Of a DNA stretch of 64,000 nucleotides, positions 22,580-31,027 are shown one piece after another (positions within the stretch are counted from its first letter, which is position 1; the number at the start of each line of letters is the position of its first letter). Source of the stretch: Pseudomonas sp. RGM2987 (GTDB lineage Bacteria; Pseudomonadota; Gammaproteobacteria; Pseudomonadales; Pseudomonadaceae); contig NZ_JALJDX010000205.1 of NCBI RefSeq assembly GCF_022952855.1, positions 1 through 64,000 of the forward strand, read 5' to 3'. The translations under genes were made by a program, and so were the position numbers. The notes below the pieces were generated by a model. That model was not told where the DNA came from. It worked only from the letters and a program-made list of their open reading frames with translations, and searched no databases.

Positions 22580-24104
22580 GCCGGTAACCTTCGGCGAACG
22601 CCCTTTGCGCATCGAAGATGTGCTGGCCCTGGCGAACCGCCAGGCGCCGACCCGCTTGCAGGATGACCCGGCGTTCCGCCAGCGCATCGCCAAGGGTGCG
22701 CAGTTCCTCGATTCCTTGCTGGACAAGGAAGGCGTGATCTACGGCGTGACCACCGGCTACGGCGACTCCTGCGTAGTGGCGGTGCCGCTGCACCACGTCG
22801 AGGCCCTGCCGCGTCACTTGTACACCTTCCACGGCTGCGGCCTCGGCAAGTTGCTCGACGCCCAGGCCACTCGTGCGGTGCTGGCGGCGCGTTTGCAGTC
22901 GCTGTGCCACGGCGTGTCGGGTGTGCGAGTGGAACTGCTGGAGCGCCTCCAGGCCTTCCTCGAACACGACATCCTGCCGCTGATCCCCGAAGAAGGCTCG
23001 GTGGGCGCCAGCGGCGACCTTACGCCGTTGTCCTACGTGGCCGCGACCCTGTCCGGCGAGCGCGAAGTCATGTTCCGTGGCGAGCGGCGCTCGGCGGCCG
23101 ACGTGCACCGCGAACTGGGCTGGACGCCATTGGTGCTGCGGCCCAAGGAAGCCCTGGCATTGATGAACGGCACTGCCGTGATGACCGGCCTGGCTTGCCT
23201 GGCCTACGCCCGGGCTGATTACCTGCTGCACCTGGCGACCCGCATCACCGCGCTGAACGTGGTCGCCCTGCAAGGCAACCCGGAGCACTTCGACGAGCGC
23301 CTGTTCGCTGCCAAGCCACACCCGGGGCAGATGCAAGTCGCCGCGTGGCTGCGCAAGGACCTGGCGATCGATGCGCCGACCGCGCCACTGCATCGCCTGC
23401 AAGACCGCTACTCCCTGCGCTGCGCGCCGCATGTGCTCGGGGTACTGGCGGACAGCCTGGCTTGGCTGCGTTCGTTCATCGAGACCGAACTCAACAGCGC
23501 CAACGACAATCCGATCATCGACGCCGAGGCCGAGCGGGTCCTGCACGGCGGGCACTTCTACGGCGGGCACATCGCTTTCGCCATGGACAGCCTGAAGAAC
23601 CTGGTGGCCAACGTTGCCGACCTGCTGGATCGGCAACTCGCGCTGCTGGTGGACGAACGCTACAACCACGGCCTGCCGAGCAACCTGTCCGGCGCCAGTG
23701 CCGAGCGGGCGATGCTCAACCATGGCTTCAAGGCCGTGCAGATCGGCACCAGCGCCTGGACCGCCGAAGCCTTGAAAAACACTATGCCGGCCAGCGTGTT
23801 CTCACGCTCCACCGAGTGCCACAACCAGGACAAGGTGAGCATGGGCACCATCGCCGCCCGGGACGCTATCCGTGTGCTGGAACTGACCGAACAAGTCGCC
23901 GCCGCGACGCTGCTGGCGGCCAACCAGGGCGTGTGGCTGCGCAGCCGCGCCGAAGACGCACGCGCGCTGCCGCCGGCCTTGGCCGCCATGCACGCGCAAC
24001 TGGCCGAGGATTTCGCCCCGGTCATCGAAGACCGTGCCCTGGAAGGCGAACTGCGCCTGTGCCTGCAACGCATCGCCGAGCAACACTGGAGGCTGCATGC
24101 GTAG
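22560..24104 (+). CDS. APE cluster: MIO-type aromatic amino acid ammonia-lyase
   Basis: 514-residue member of the His/Phe/Tyr ammonia-lyase family. The autocatalytic MIO cofactor forms from Ala150-Ser151-Gly152 in SVGASGDLTPLSYVA, and the catalytic Tyr is Y61 in YGVTTGYGDS. It should deaminate an aromatic amino acid to a cinnamate-type acid that primes the polyene. By eye the substrate-selectivity pair aligns as Phe90-His91, where tyrosine lyases have His-Leu, phenylalanine lyases Phe-Leu, and histidine lyases Ser-His, so the substrate is uncertain. The start could be 22560 or the ATG at 22566. Confidence 0.9.
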   Translation: MTMPTLEPVTFGERPLRIEDVLALANRQAPTRLQDDPAFRQRIAKGAQFLDSLLDKEGVIYGVTTGYGDSCVVAVPLHHVEALPRHLYTFHGCGLGKLLDAQATRAVLAARLQSLCHGVSGVRVELLERLQAFLEHDILPLIPEEGSVGASGDLTPLSYVAATLSGEREVMFRGERRSAADVHRELGWTPLVLRPKEALALMNGTAVMTGLACLAYARADYLLHLATRITALNVVALQGNPEHFDERLFAAKPHPGQMQVAAWLRKDLAIDAPTAPLHRLQDRYSLRCAPHVLGVLADSLAWLRSFIETELNSANDNPIIDAEAERVLHGGHFYGGHIAFAMDSLKNLVANVADLLDRQLALLVDERYNHGLPSNLSGASAERAMLNHGFKAVQIGTSAWTAEALKNTMPASVFSRSTECHNQDKVSMGTIAARDAIRVLELTEQVAAATLLAANQGVWLRSRAEDARALPPALAAMHAQLAEDFAPVIEDRALEGELRLCLQRIAEQHWRLHA

Positions 24105-24522
24105 CCAGGGAGTGCTGCATGTCGACACGCAGGTGGTGGTGCCATTCTTCGATGTGGATTCGATGAACGTGGTCTGGCACGGCCACTACGTCAAATACCT
24201 GGAAGTGGCCCGCTGCGCGCTGCTCGACCTGGTCGGCCACAACTACAACGACATGCTCGAATCCGGCCATGCGTGGCCGGTGATCGACCTGCAACTGCGC
24301 TACGTGCGCAGTGCCGTGTTCGGCCAGGTCCTGACCGTGCGCGCCAGCCTCGTGGAGTGGGAAAACCGGCTGAAGATCAATTACCTGATCAGCGATGCAG
24401 CCACTGGCGAACGCCTGACCCGTGCCAGTTCGGTGCAGGTGGCGGTGGACATCGCCAGCCGCGAAATGCTGCTGGCCTCGCCCCGGGTTTTTGTTCAAGC
24501 CGTTGAAAGGAAATTGCCATGA
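24097..24522 (+). CDS. APE cluster: 4HBT-type acyl thioesterase
   Basis: 141-residue hotdog thioesterase of the YbgC/4-hydroxybenzoyl-CoA type. The active-site region is FFDVDSMNVVWHGHYVKYLE, with the conserved Asp, Asn and His. It probably releases the finished polyene acid from its carrier or edits stalled chains. The start at 24097, with GGAGG upstream, lies just inside the end of the lyase gene; its stop overlaps the LolA-like gene by 4 bases. Confidence 0.88.
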   Translation: MRSQGVLHVDTQVVVPFFDVDSMNVVWHGHYVKYLEVARCALLDLVGHNYNDMLESGHAWPVIDLQLRYVRSAVFGQVLTVRASLVEWENRLKINYLISDAATGERLTRASSVQVAVDIASREMLLASPRVFVQAVERKLP

Positions 24523-25112
24523 AGCGCCTGTCACTCTGGCTCCTGCTCTGCTGCCTGGCGCCCCTGGCCCAAGCCTTCGATTTGCAGCAGTTGAGCGATC
24601 AACTGGCGCGTCCGGAGGTGATCCACGGCCAGTTCATCCAGGAAAAACACCTGCGCGCCCTGCCCCAACCGCTGATCAGCAAGGGCCGCTTCGTGCTGGC
24701 CAAGCAACACGGCCTGCTCTGGCTGCTGCAAACCCCGTTGCAACAGGACTATCGCATCAGCGCCCAGGGCATCGCCCGGAGGGACGGCGACCACTGGCAG
24801 ATGCTGCCGAACAAAAGCGCCGGTGCCGAACAGAACCGGCTGTTCCTGGCGGTATTGCAGGGTGACAGCAGCGGCCTGCAACGGGATTTCGAGCTGAGCC
24901 TTTCAGGCGAGCCAACCCAGTGGAAACTCACCCTGACCCCGCGTTCGGTGCTGCTCAAACAGGTTTTCAACCAGATCAACATCGACGGCGGCGAGCTGGT
25001 GCAACGCATCGAGCTGCTGGAAACCCAGGGCGACAGCACCGTGCTGCGCATGCAGGAAGCCACCAGCGCGCAGCCCTTGAGTGAAGCGGAGCAACATGAT
25101 TTTGCCGAGTGA
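24519..25112 (+). CDS. APE cluster: LolA-like periplasmic lipid carrier
   Basis: 197-residue secreted protein with a signal peptide (LSLWLLLCCLAPLAQA, cut before FDLQQ) and a LolA-type half-barrel sequence (FIQEKHLRALPQPLISKGRF). LolA-like proteins in aryl polyene clusters are expected to bind the lipidic polyene in the periplasm and carry it towards the outer membrane. It is distinct from housekeeping LolA by length and sequence. Confidence 0.85.
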   Translation: MKRLSLWLLLCCLAPLAQAFDLQQLSDQLARPEVIHGQFIQEKHLRALPQPLISKGRFVLAKQHGLLWLLQTPLQQDYRISAQGIARRDGDHWQMLPNKSAGAEQNRLFLAVLQGDSSGLQRDFELSLSGEPTQWKLTLTPRSVLLKQVFNQINIDGGELVQRIELLETQGDSTVLRMQEATSAQPLSEAEQHDFAE

Positions 25113-27438
25113 ACGCAGGTTGCCACGGCTGTTCCTGATCCTGCTGCTGGCGGTGCTGGCGCTCGCCGGTTGGCAATGGCGTCACGGTGCGCCGCTGTCG
25201 GCCAATCTCATGGAACTGGTGCCGGGCACCTCTCCGGACGCCCTGGAGCTGATCGCCGAACAACGCATGCAGGAGCCGCTCAATCGTGAGGTGCTGGTGT
25301 TGGTCGGGCACACCGACCGCCAGCAAGCCATCGCCCTGGCGCAGAACCTCGCCGGGCGATGGCAGGCCAGCGGCCTGTTCGACAAGGTCCAGTGGACCCT
25401 GCAGGCCGATTTGCCGGCGCTGCGCACGCAACTGCTCAACGGGCGGCTGGCGATGCTCTCGGCGGCGGACCGCCAGCAACTGATCGAACAACCCCAGGCG
25501 TTCATCCAGCAACGGGTCCAGGCGCTGTTCGATCCGTTCAGCGGTTTCAGCCTGGTGCCCAGCCAGGACGATTGGCTGGGCCTGACCGGACGCATCCAGA
25601 ACAGCCAGCCACAACGCGGCGCGATACAACTCGACGTCGGCAGCGGTGCGCTGGTCGCCGAGGCCGACGGCAAGCATTGGGTGATGCTGCGGGCTCGCGC
25701 CCAGGGCAACGCGTTCGACATGAACCTGCCGCTGCAAGTGGCCGAGTTGCTGCAACGCAGTCGTGAGCAGGCGAGCCAGGCCCAAGGGCAACTGCTGGCC
25801 GCCAGCGGCCTGTTGTACGCCGCCAGCGGCCAGCAACAGGCCTCGCGGGAAATCACCTGGGTCGGCGGCGGTGCGACGGTCGGCATCCTGTTGCTGTTAC
25901 TGCTGGCGTTCCGGCGCCTGCGTGTGTGGCTGGCCTTCGTCCCGGTGTTGGTGGGCATGTTGTTCGGTGCGGTGGCGTGCGTGGCGCTGTTCGGCCGCAT
26001 GCACGTCATGACCCTGGTGCTGGGTTCCAGCCTGATCGGCGTGGCGGTGGATTACCCGCTGCACTATCTGTCCAAGAGCTGGAGCCTGAAACCCTGGCGC
26101 AGCTGGCCGGCCCTGCGCCTGACCCTGCCGGGCCTGAGCCTGAGCCTGGCGACCACCTGCATCGGTTACCTGGCCCTGGCCTGGACGCCGTTCCCGGCGC
26201 TGACCCAGATCGCGATATTTTCCGCCGCCGGGCTCGTCGGCGCCTATTTGACGGCAGTCTGCCTGCTGCCGGCGCTGCTCAAGGGTGCGGATCTGCGCCC
26301 GGCCCAATGGCCGCTGCGCCTGTGCGAAGGCCTGCTCAAGCTGCGCGAAGCGCTGTTGGCGCGAGTGCCCACGCCGGTCCTGCTGGGTCTGTTGCTGGCG
26401 TTCTGCGCGGGCGGTCTGTGGCACCTGACCAGCAAAAACGACATCCGCCAGTGGATCGGCACGCCCCAACACCTGACCGACGAAGCCCGCGACATCGCAC
26501 GCATCACCGGTTTCCAGCCCACCAGCCAGTTCTTCCTGATCCGCGCCGACGACCAGGCCCAACTGCTGGAACGCCAGACCGCGCTCAACGAGCGCCTGGA
26601 CCAGTTGGTCGGCCTGGATAAACTCCAGGGCTACCTGTCGCTGAACCAACTGGTCAGCCCGCCGGCCGAACAGCAAAAAGTCCGTGAAGCCCTGGCCCGC
26701 CTGCCGGCATTCTGGCAGCCGCTGCTGGAGCTGGGCGTGCCGGTCGCCGCGCTGCAAGCGGAGCTGGCGCAACTGCAGGCCTTGCCGATCGAAGACATCG
26801 ATGCGGCGCTGACCGGCCCGCTCGCTGAGCCATATCGCACACTCTGGCTCGGCCCAACCGGACAAGGCGTGGCCGCCACCATCAGCCTGCAAGGCTTGAA
26901 CGACGCCGCGTTGCTGCGGGTGCAAGCAGTGGATCTGCCGGGCGTGCAACTGGTGGATCGCCTGGGGGACCTGAACCGAGTGTTCGCCGCCACGCAGGTC
27001 AGTGCCGCCGAACTGAAGCTGGCCTCCTGCGTGCTGATCGTGCTGGTGCTGATCTGGCCGTTCGGTCTTGGCGCAGCCTTGCGCATCGTCGCCTTGCCGC
27101 TACTGGCCGCGCTGTGCAGCCTGGCGAGCCTCGGCTGGCTGGGGCAGCCGCTGACCCTGTTCAGCCTGTTCGGCCTGTTGCTGGTGACGGCCATCGGCGT
27201 CGATTACGCGATCCTCATGCGCGAACAGATCGGCGGCGCCGCCGTAAGCCTGCTGGGCACCTTCCTGGCCGCGGTCACCACCTGGCTCTCGTTCGGTCTG
27301 CTGGCCCTGTCCAGCACCCCGGCGGTGAGCAACTTCGGCCTGGCGCTGAGCCTGGGGCTGGCCTTCAGCTTCATGCTGGCGCCGTGGGCCGGGCGTCATG
27401 CCCACGGGGCAAGCGACCCGGAGCCTGCGCCATGCTGA
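25096..27438 (+). CDS. APE cluster: MMPL/RND-type exporter
   Basis: 780-residue inner-membrane transporter with two repeats, each of one membrane helix, a periplasmic domain and a block of five more helices (blocks near residues 250-410 and 640-770). The motif VAVDYPLHYL in the first block and GVDYAILMRE in the second match the conserved Gly-Asp-Tyr region of MMPL proteins. It should extract or flip the polyene lipid. The ATG at 25096 has CGGAG just upstream; a GTG at 25081 is an alternative. Confidence 0.9.
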   Translation: MILPSERRLPRLFLILLLAVLALAGWQWRHGAPLSANLMELVPGTSPDALELIAEQRMQEPLNREVLVLVGHTDRQQAIALAQNLAGRWQASGLFDKVQWTLQADLPALRTQLLNGRLAMLSAADRQQLIEQPQAFIQQRVQALFDPFSGFSLVPSQDDWLGLTGRIQNSQPQRGAIQLDVGSGALVAEADGKHWVMLRARAQGNAFDMNLPLQVAELLQRSREQASQAQGQLLAASGLLYAASGQQQASREITWVGGGATVGILLLLLLAFRRLRVWLAFVPVLVGMLFGAVACVALFGRMHVMTLVLGSSLIGVAVDYPLHYLSKSWSLKPWRSWPALRLTLPGLSLSLATTCIGYLALAWTPFPALTQIAIFSAAGLVGAYLTAVCLLPALLKGADLRPAQWPLRLCEGLLKLREALLARVPTPVLLGLLLAFCAGGLWHLTSKNDIRQWIGTPQHLTDEARDIARITGFQPTSQFFLIRADDQAQLLERQTALNERLDQLVGLDKLQGYLSLNQLVSPPAEQQKVREALARLPAFWQPLLELGVPVAALQAELAQLQALPIEDIDAALTGPLAEPYRTLWLGPTGQGVAATISLQGLNDAALLRVQAVDLPGVQLVDRLGDLNRVFAATQVSAAELKLASCVLIVLVLIWPFGLGAALRIVALPLLAALCSLASLGWLGQPLTLFSLFGLLLVTAIGVDYAILMREQIGGAAVSLLGTFLAAVTTWLSFGLLALSSTPAVSNFGLALSLGLAFSFMLAPWAGRHAHGASDPEPAPC

Positions 27439-28589
27439 TCCTGATGTTCTGGTTGATGGCCCTGCTCTTGTTCGCCGTCGCGACGCGGCTGGGCCGGCGC
27501 TTCGGGTTGATCCCGATAGTCAGCCAGTTGCTGCTGGCGACCTTCGGCCTGCCGCTGCTGATGTACTTCTGGATCGAGCCGGGCTGGCAGCTCAGCGGCG
27601 CGCAACTGGTGTCGCCGGTATGGCTGAAGAATCTCTACAGCCTGGCGTTCGCGTTGTTGCTGGGACACATTCTCAGCGACGTGATCGACCTGCGCCTGGA
27701 CCGCCAGAGCGTGAAGATCGCCTTGCCCAGCTTCGTCGTTCCGTTCGCCTGTGGCCTGGGGACCGCCTTCTGGTTATTGCCGCCGCAACCGTGGATCAGC
27801 TCCCTGGCGGTAGGCCTGCTGTTCGCAATCACCGCGATCCCGGTGCTGTACCTGTATCTGCGCCACATCGACTACCCGCCCGCCGCCACCCGGCGCCTGG
27901 TGCAAACGGCGATCCTGATCGACCTGGCCTGCTGGAGCCTGTTCGGCCTGGCCCAGGGCAGCCTGCACCTGAGCAGCCTGCTGTTGCCATTGGCCGGCGC
28001 CTGCATGCCGCTGCTGTTGCGGCTGCTCGGCCTGCGCCAGCCGTTGCTGCACAGTGGGATTTTCTTTGCCCTGCTGGTGGTGGCCGAGCACTACCGGCTC
28101 AATGCGCTGATCGTTGGCATCGGCTACCTGCTGTGCATGGCCGCGCTCAAGGTGCCGCTGGTCCTGCCCATCAACTCGGCCTGGATGCAAGGGCTACAGA
28201 CGTACCTGGCGATCCCGCTGATCCTCACGTTCGGCATCGTCCAGATCAACGTCCACAGCGCCATGCACAGCCTCGGCTGGGTGCAATGGCTGGCGTTGCT
28301 GGGCCTGCCGATTGCCAGCAAACTGTTGGGCAACTGGCTGGGGCTGGGCTGGGCCGGGGCTTCGTTCGCCGGCGCCAGTCGCTGGCGTGAAAGTGTCTTG
28401 CTGAACATCCGCGGCTTGAGCGAAATCGTGTTCCTCAACCTGCTCTTGCAACAACAACTCATCAGCCCGGCGTTGTACTTCACCCTGATGCTGATGGGGC
28501 TGATCGCCACATTGCTGCCGGCCCTGGCCGGTTTTCACCGTATGACCTCGATTGCCGTCCCGGCCAGGAGCTCCAATGCCAGAAGTTGA
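27432..28589 (+). CDS. APE cluster: cation/proton antiporter-like membrane protein
   Basis: 385-residue membrane protein with about eleven helices. Weak similarity to the CPA2 antiporter core is visible: LLFAITAIPVLYLYLRHI, the ILIDLACWSLFGLA helix and the C-terminal RGLSEIVFLNLLLQQQLIS. The strongly conserved Asp pair of active CPA2 exchangers is only partly present (one Asp, in LIDL), so true ion exchange is not assured. It overlaps the MMPL gene by 7 bases and the flavin enzyme by 14, showing it is part of the operon. It could energise or anchor the export step. Confidence 0.75.
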   Translation: MLILMFWLMALLLFAVATRLGRRFGLIPIVSQLLLATFGLPLLMYFWIEPGWQLSGAQLVSPVWLKNLYSLAFALLLGHILSDVIDLRLDRQSVKIALPSFVVPFACGLGTAFWLLPPQPWISSLAVGLLFAITAIPVLYLYLRHIDYPPAATRRLVQTAILIDLACWSLFGLAQGSLHLSSLLLPLAGACMPLLLRLLGLRQPLLHSGIFFALLVVAEHYRLNALIVGIGYLLCMAALKVPLVLPINSAWMQGLQTYLAIPLILTFGIVQINVHSAMHSLGWVQWLALLGLPIASKLLGNWLGLGWAGASFAGASRWRESVLLNIRGLSEIVFLNLLLQQQLISPALYFTLMLMGLIATLLPALAGFHRMTSIAVPARSSNARS

Positions 28590-29823
28590 AATGGAAAGTC
28601 GCCAGGTCGTCGTGATCGGTGCCGGCCCTTCCGGCGCCATCGCAGCCGCGCTGCTCAAGCGCAAGGGCCACGATGTGCTGGTCATCGAGCGCCAGCATTT
28701 CCCGCGGTTCTCCATCGGCGAGAGCCTGTTGTCCCATTGCCTGGATTTCGTCGAAGAAGCCGGGATGCTCGAAGCGGTGAATGCCGCCGGGTTCCAGCGC
28801 AAGAACGGCGCAGCCTTCGCCTGGCGCGAACGCTACAGCGCCTTCGATTTCGGCGACACCTTCAGCAACGGCAAGCCGACCACCTTCCAGGTGCAACGCG
28901 CCGACTTCGACAAACTGCTGGCCGACCAGGCGGCGCTGCAAGGCGTGGAAATCCGTTACGGCCAGGCCATTGCCAGCGCCGACTTCAGCCTCGCCAGACC
29001 GCAACTGGGCGTGCAACGTGAAGACGGCAGCCAGTACCGGGTCGAAGCGGACTTCGTGCTCGACGCCAGCGGTTACGGACGGGTCCTGCCGCGCCTGTTG
29101 GACCTGGAGGCGCCGTCGAATTTCCCGGTGCGCCAGGCGGTGTTTACCCACATCGAGGATCGCATCGACGCGGCGACCTTCGACCGCGAGAAAATCCTCA
29201 TCACCACCCACCCGAGCAAGCGCGACGTGTGGTTCTGGACCATCCCGTTCAGCGGCGGGCGCTGCTCGGTGGGCGTGGTCGCGGCAGCCGAACATTTCGC
29301 CGGCCGCACCGACGACCTCGATGCCTGCCTGCGCGGCTTCATCGACGAAACCCCAAGCCTGGCCGGTGTGTTGCAGAACGCCGTGTGGGACACTCCGGCG
29401 CGGACCATCGGCGGTTATTCGGCCAATGTCAAAACCCTGCACGGCCCGGGCTTCGCCCTGCTGGGCAACGCCGCGGAATTCCTCGACCCGGTGTTTTCGT
29501 CCGGCGTGACCATCGCCATGCGTTCGGCAAGCATGGCCGCCGGTGTGCTGCATCGTCAGTTGCAAGGTGAAACCGTGGATTGGCAGAGCGAGTTCGCCGA
29601 GCCACTCAAGCGCGGCGTCGATACCTTCCGTTGCTACGTCGAAGGCTGGTACGCCGGCACTTTCCAGGATGTGATTTTCTACACCGAAGGCTCGGCTGAC
29701 ATCCGCCGTATGATCAGCTCGATCCTGGCGGGTTACGCCTGGGACGAGCGCAACCCGTTCGTCAGCGAACCCAAGCGCCGCCTGCGCATGCTTTCGGAAA
29801 TCTGCGCGAGTGACGCCTCATGA
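28576..29823 (+). CDS. APE cluster: flavin-dependent oxidoreductase with halogenase motifs
   Basis: 415-residue FAD enzyme of the tryptophan-halogenase-like superfamily. The dinucleotide motif is VVVIGAGPSGAIAA (about 11-24), followed by FPRFSIGESLL. Two hallmarks of flavin-dependent halogenases are present: WFWTIP at 219-224 (WxWxIP) and a Lys at residue 76 in FQRKNGAAFAW, near where the catalytic Lys lies in known enzymes. It may halogenate the aryl head group, or be a hydroxylase or oxidase of the same fold. The start at 28576 has AGGAG five bases upstream. Confidence 0.8.
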   Translation: MPEVEMESRQVVVIGAGPSGAIAAALLKRKGHDVLVIERQHFPRFSIGESLLSHCLDFVEEAGMLEAVNAAGFQRKNGAAFAWRERYSAFDFGDTFSNGKPTTFQVQRADFDKLLADQAALQGVEIRYGQAIASADFSLARPQLGVQREDGSQYRVEADFVLDASGYGRVLPRLLDLEAPSNFPVRQAVFTHIEDRIDAATFDREKILITTHPSKRDVWFWTIPFSGGRCSVGVVAAAEHFAGRTDDLDACLRGFIDETPSLAGVLQNAVWDTPARTIGGYSANVKTLHGPGFALLGNAAEFLDPVFSSGVTIAMRSASMAAGVLHRQLQGETVDWQSEFAEPLKRGVDTFRCYVEGWYAGTFQDVIFYTEGSADIRRMISSILAGYAWDERNPFVSEPKRRLRMLSEICASDAS

Positions 29824-30548
29824 GCTACCTGAGCGACAACTACGTCGAAGAGACGCGCTTCGGTTTCTGGTTCCTGCGCAGCCACACCTGGCAGCACCAT
29901 GTGTTGCGGGTAGCGATCAACGACCTGCGTGGGTTGTTCAATCAACCGCTGCCGGTCAGTCCGGTGTTGCTGGATGCCGGTTGCGGTCAGGGCAAGTCGT
30001 TCCAATACCTGCGCCAGACATTCGCACCACAGCGTTTGATTGGCGTCGACGCCGATCCCCATAGCCTGGACTTGAGCGCCGAGGAAGCGGCGCGCCAGGG
30101 CATGGCCGTGGAACTGATCGGCAGCGACTGCGCGCAATTGCCGGTGCCCGATGCCAGCGTCGACCTGCTTTTCTGCCATCAGACCTTCCATCACCTGGTG
30201 GAGCAGGAAAAGGCCCTCGCCGAGTTTTATCGCGTGCTCAAGCCCGGCGGCTACCTGATGTTTGCCGAGTCCACCGAGGCCTATATCGACACCTGGGTGA
30301 TCCGCTGGCTGTTCCGCCACCCGATGCACGTGCAGAAAAGCGCCGCGCAGTACCTGGGGATGATTCGTGAGCAAGGTTTCCAATTCGAGGACCGCAACGT
30401 GTCCTACCCGTACCTGTGGTGGAGCCGCGCCAAGGACTTCGGCCTGTTGGAACGCTTTGGCCTGCGCCAGCCCAAGCCGTTTGGCGAGCGCGAGGAAACC
30501 CTGGTCAACGTGGTGGCCCGCAAACCGCTCGAAGGGACTGCCGGATGA
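29820..30548 (+). CDS. APE cluster: class I SAM methyltransferase
   Basis: 242-residue methyltransferase with the SAM-binding motif VLLDAGCGQGKSFQYL, followed by LIGVDADPHSLDLS and the catalytic-strand segment DLLFCHQTFHHL. It probably methylates the aromatic ring or a hydroxyl of the head group, as described for methyltransferases in other aryl polyene clusters. Joined to both neighbours by 4-base ATGA overlaps. Confidence 0.87.
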   Translation: MSYLSDNYVEETRFGFWFLRSHTWQHHVLRVAINDLRGLFNQPLPVSPVLLDAGCGQGKSFQYLRQTFAPQRLIGVDADPHSLDLSAEEAARQGMAVELIGSDCAQLPVPDASVDLLFCHQTFHHLVEQEKALAEFYRVLKPGGYLMFAESTEAYIDTWVIRWLFRHPMHVQKSAAQYLGMIREQGFQFEDRNVSYPYLWWSRAKDFGLLERFGLRQPKPFGEREETLVNVVARKPLEGTAG

Positions 30549-31027
30549 TGCGCGCCCTGCTTATCGGCTGCCTGTTGCTGCTCAGCGCCTGTGCCAGCCA
30601 TGCACCGCTGCCTGAACGCACGCCGACCCTGGCCTTGCCCCTGCAACTGCACATCCAGCGGCAATTGGCCGGCCAGCGGCAGGACTGGTTGCTGGTGATC
30701 CAGCGCGAAGACGCCGGGATCCGCTGGTCAATGATGGACCCGCTGGGCATTCCCGTGGCCCGCCAGCGCCTGGTCGACGGCCACTGGCAGGCCGACGGTC
30801 TGCTGCCGCCGAATGCCGAGGCACGCGAGCTGTTCGCCGCGCTGTTGTTCGCCCTGACGCCGGAGGCTGAACTTGCCGGCAACTACCCCACCGCCCGGCA
30901 GCAAGCCACGCAACGCAGCCTGGATGCCCGTTGGCGGGTGAGCTACCAGCGGCCGCTGGACTTCCAACTGAGCCTGCCCCAAGGCCCGCTCTACCGCATC
31001 ACGCCGTTGACCGAGAGCGCGCCATGA
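30545..31027 (+). CDS. APE cluster: DUF3261-type outer-membrane lipoprotein
   Basis: 160-residue lipoprotein with signal peptide and lipobox LLLLSAC (lipidated Cys19). The rest resembles the DUF3261 family usually encoded beside the LolA-like protein and exporter in these clusters. It may accept the polyene lipid from the LolA-like carrier at the outer membrane, as LolB does for lipoproteins; this is inference. The start overlaps the previous stop by 4 bases. Confidence 0.83.
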   Translation: MMRALLIGCLLLLSACASHAPLPERTPTLALPLQLHIQRQLAGQRQDWLLVIQREDAGIRWSMMDPLGIPVARQRLVDGHWQADGLLPPNAEARELFAALLFALTPEAELAGNYPTARQQATQRSLDARWRVSYQRPLDFQLSLPQGPLYRITPLTESAP

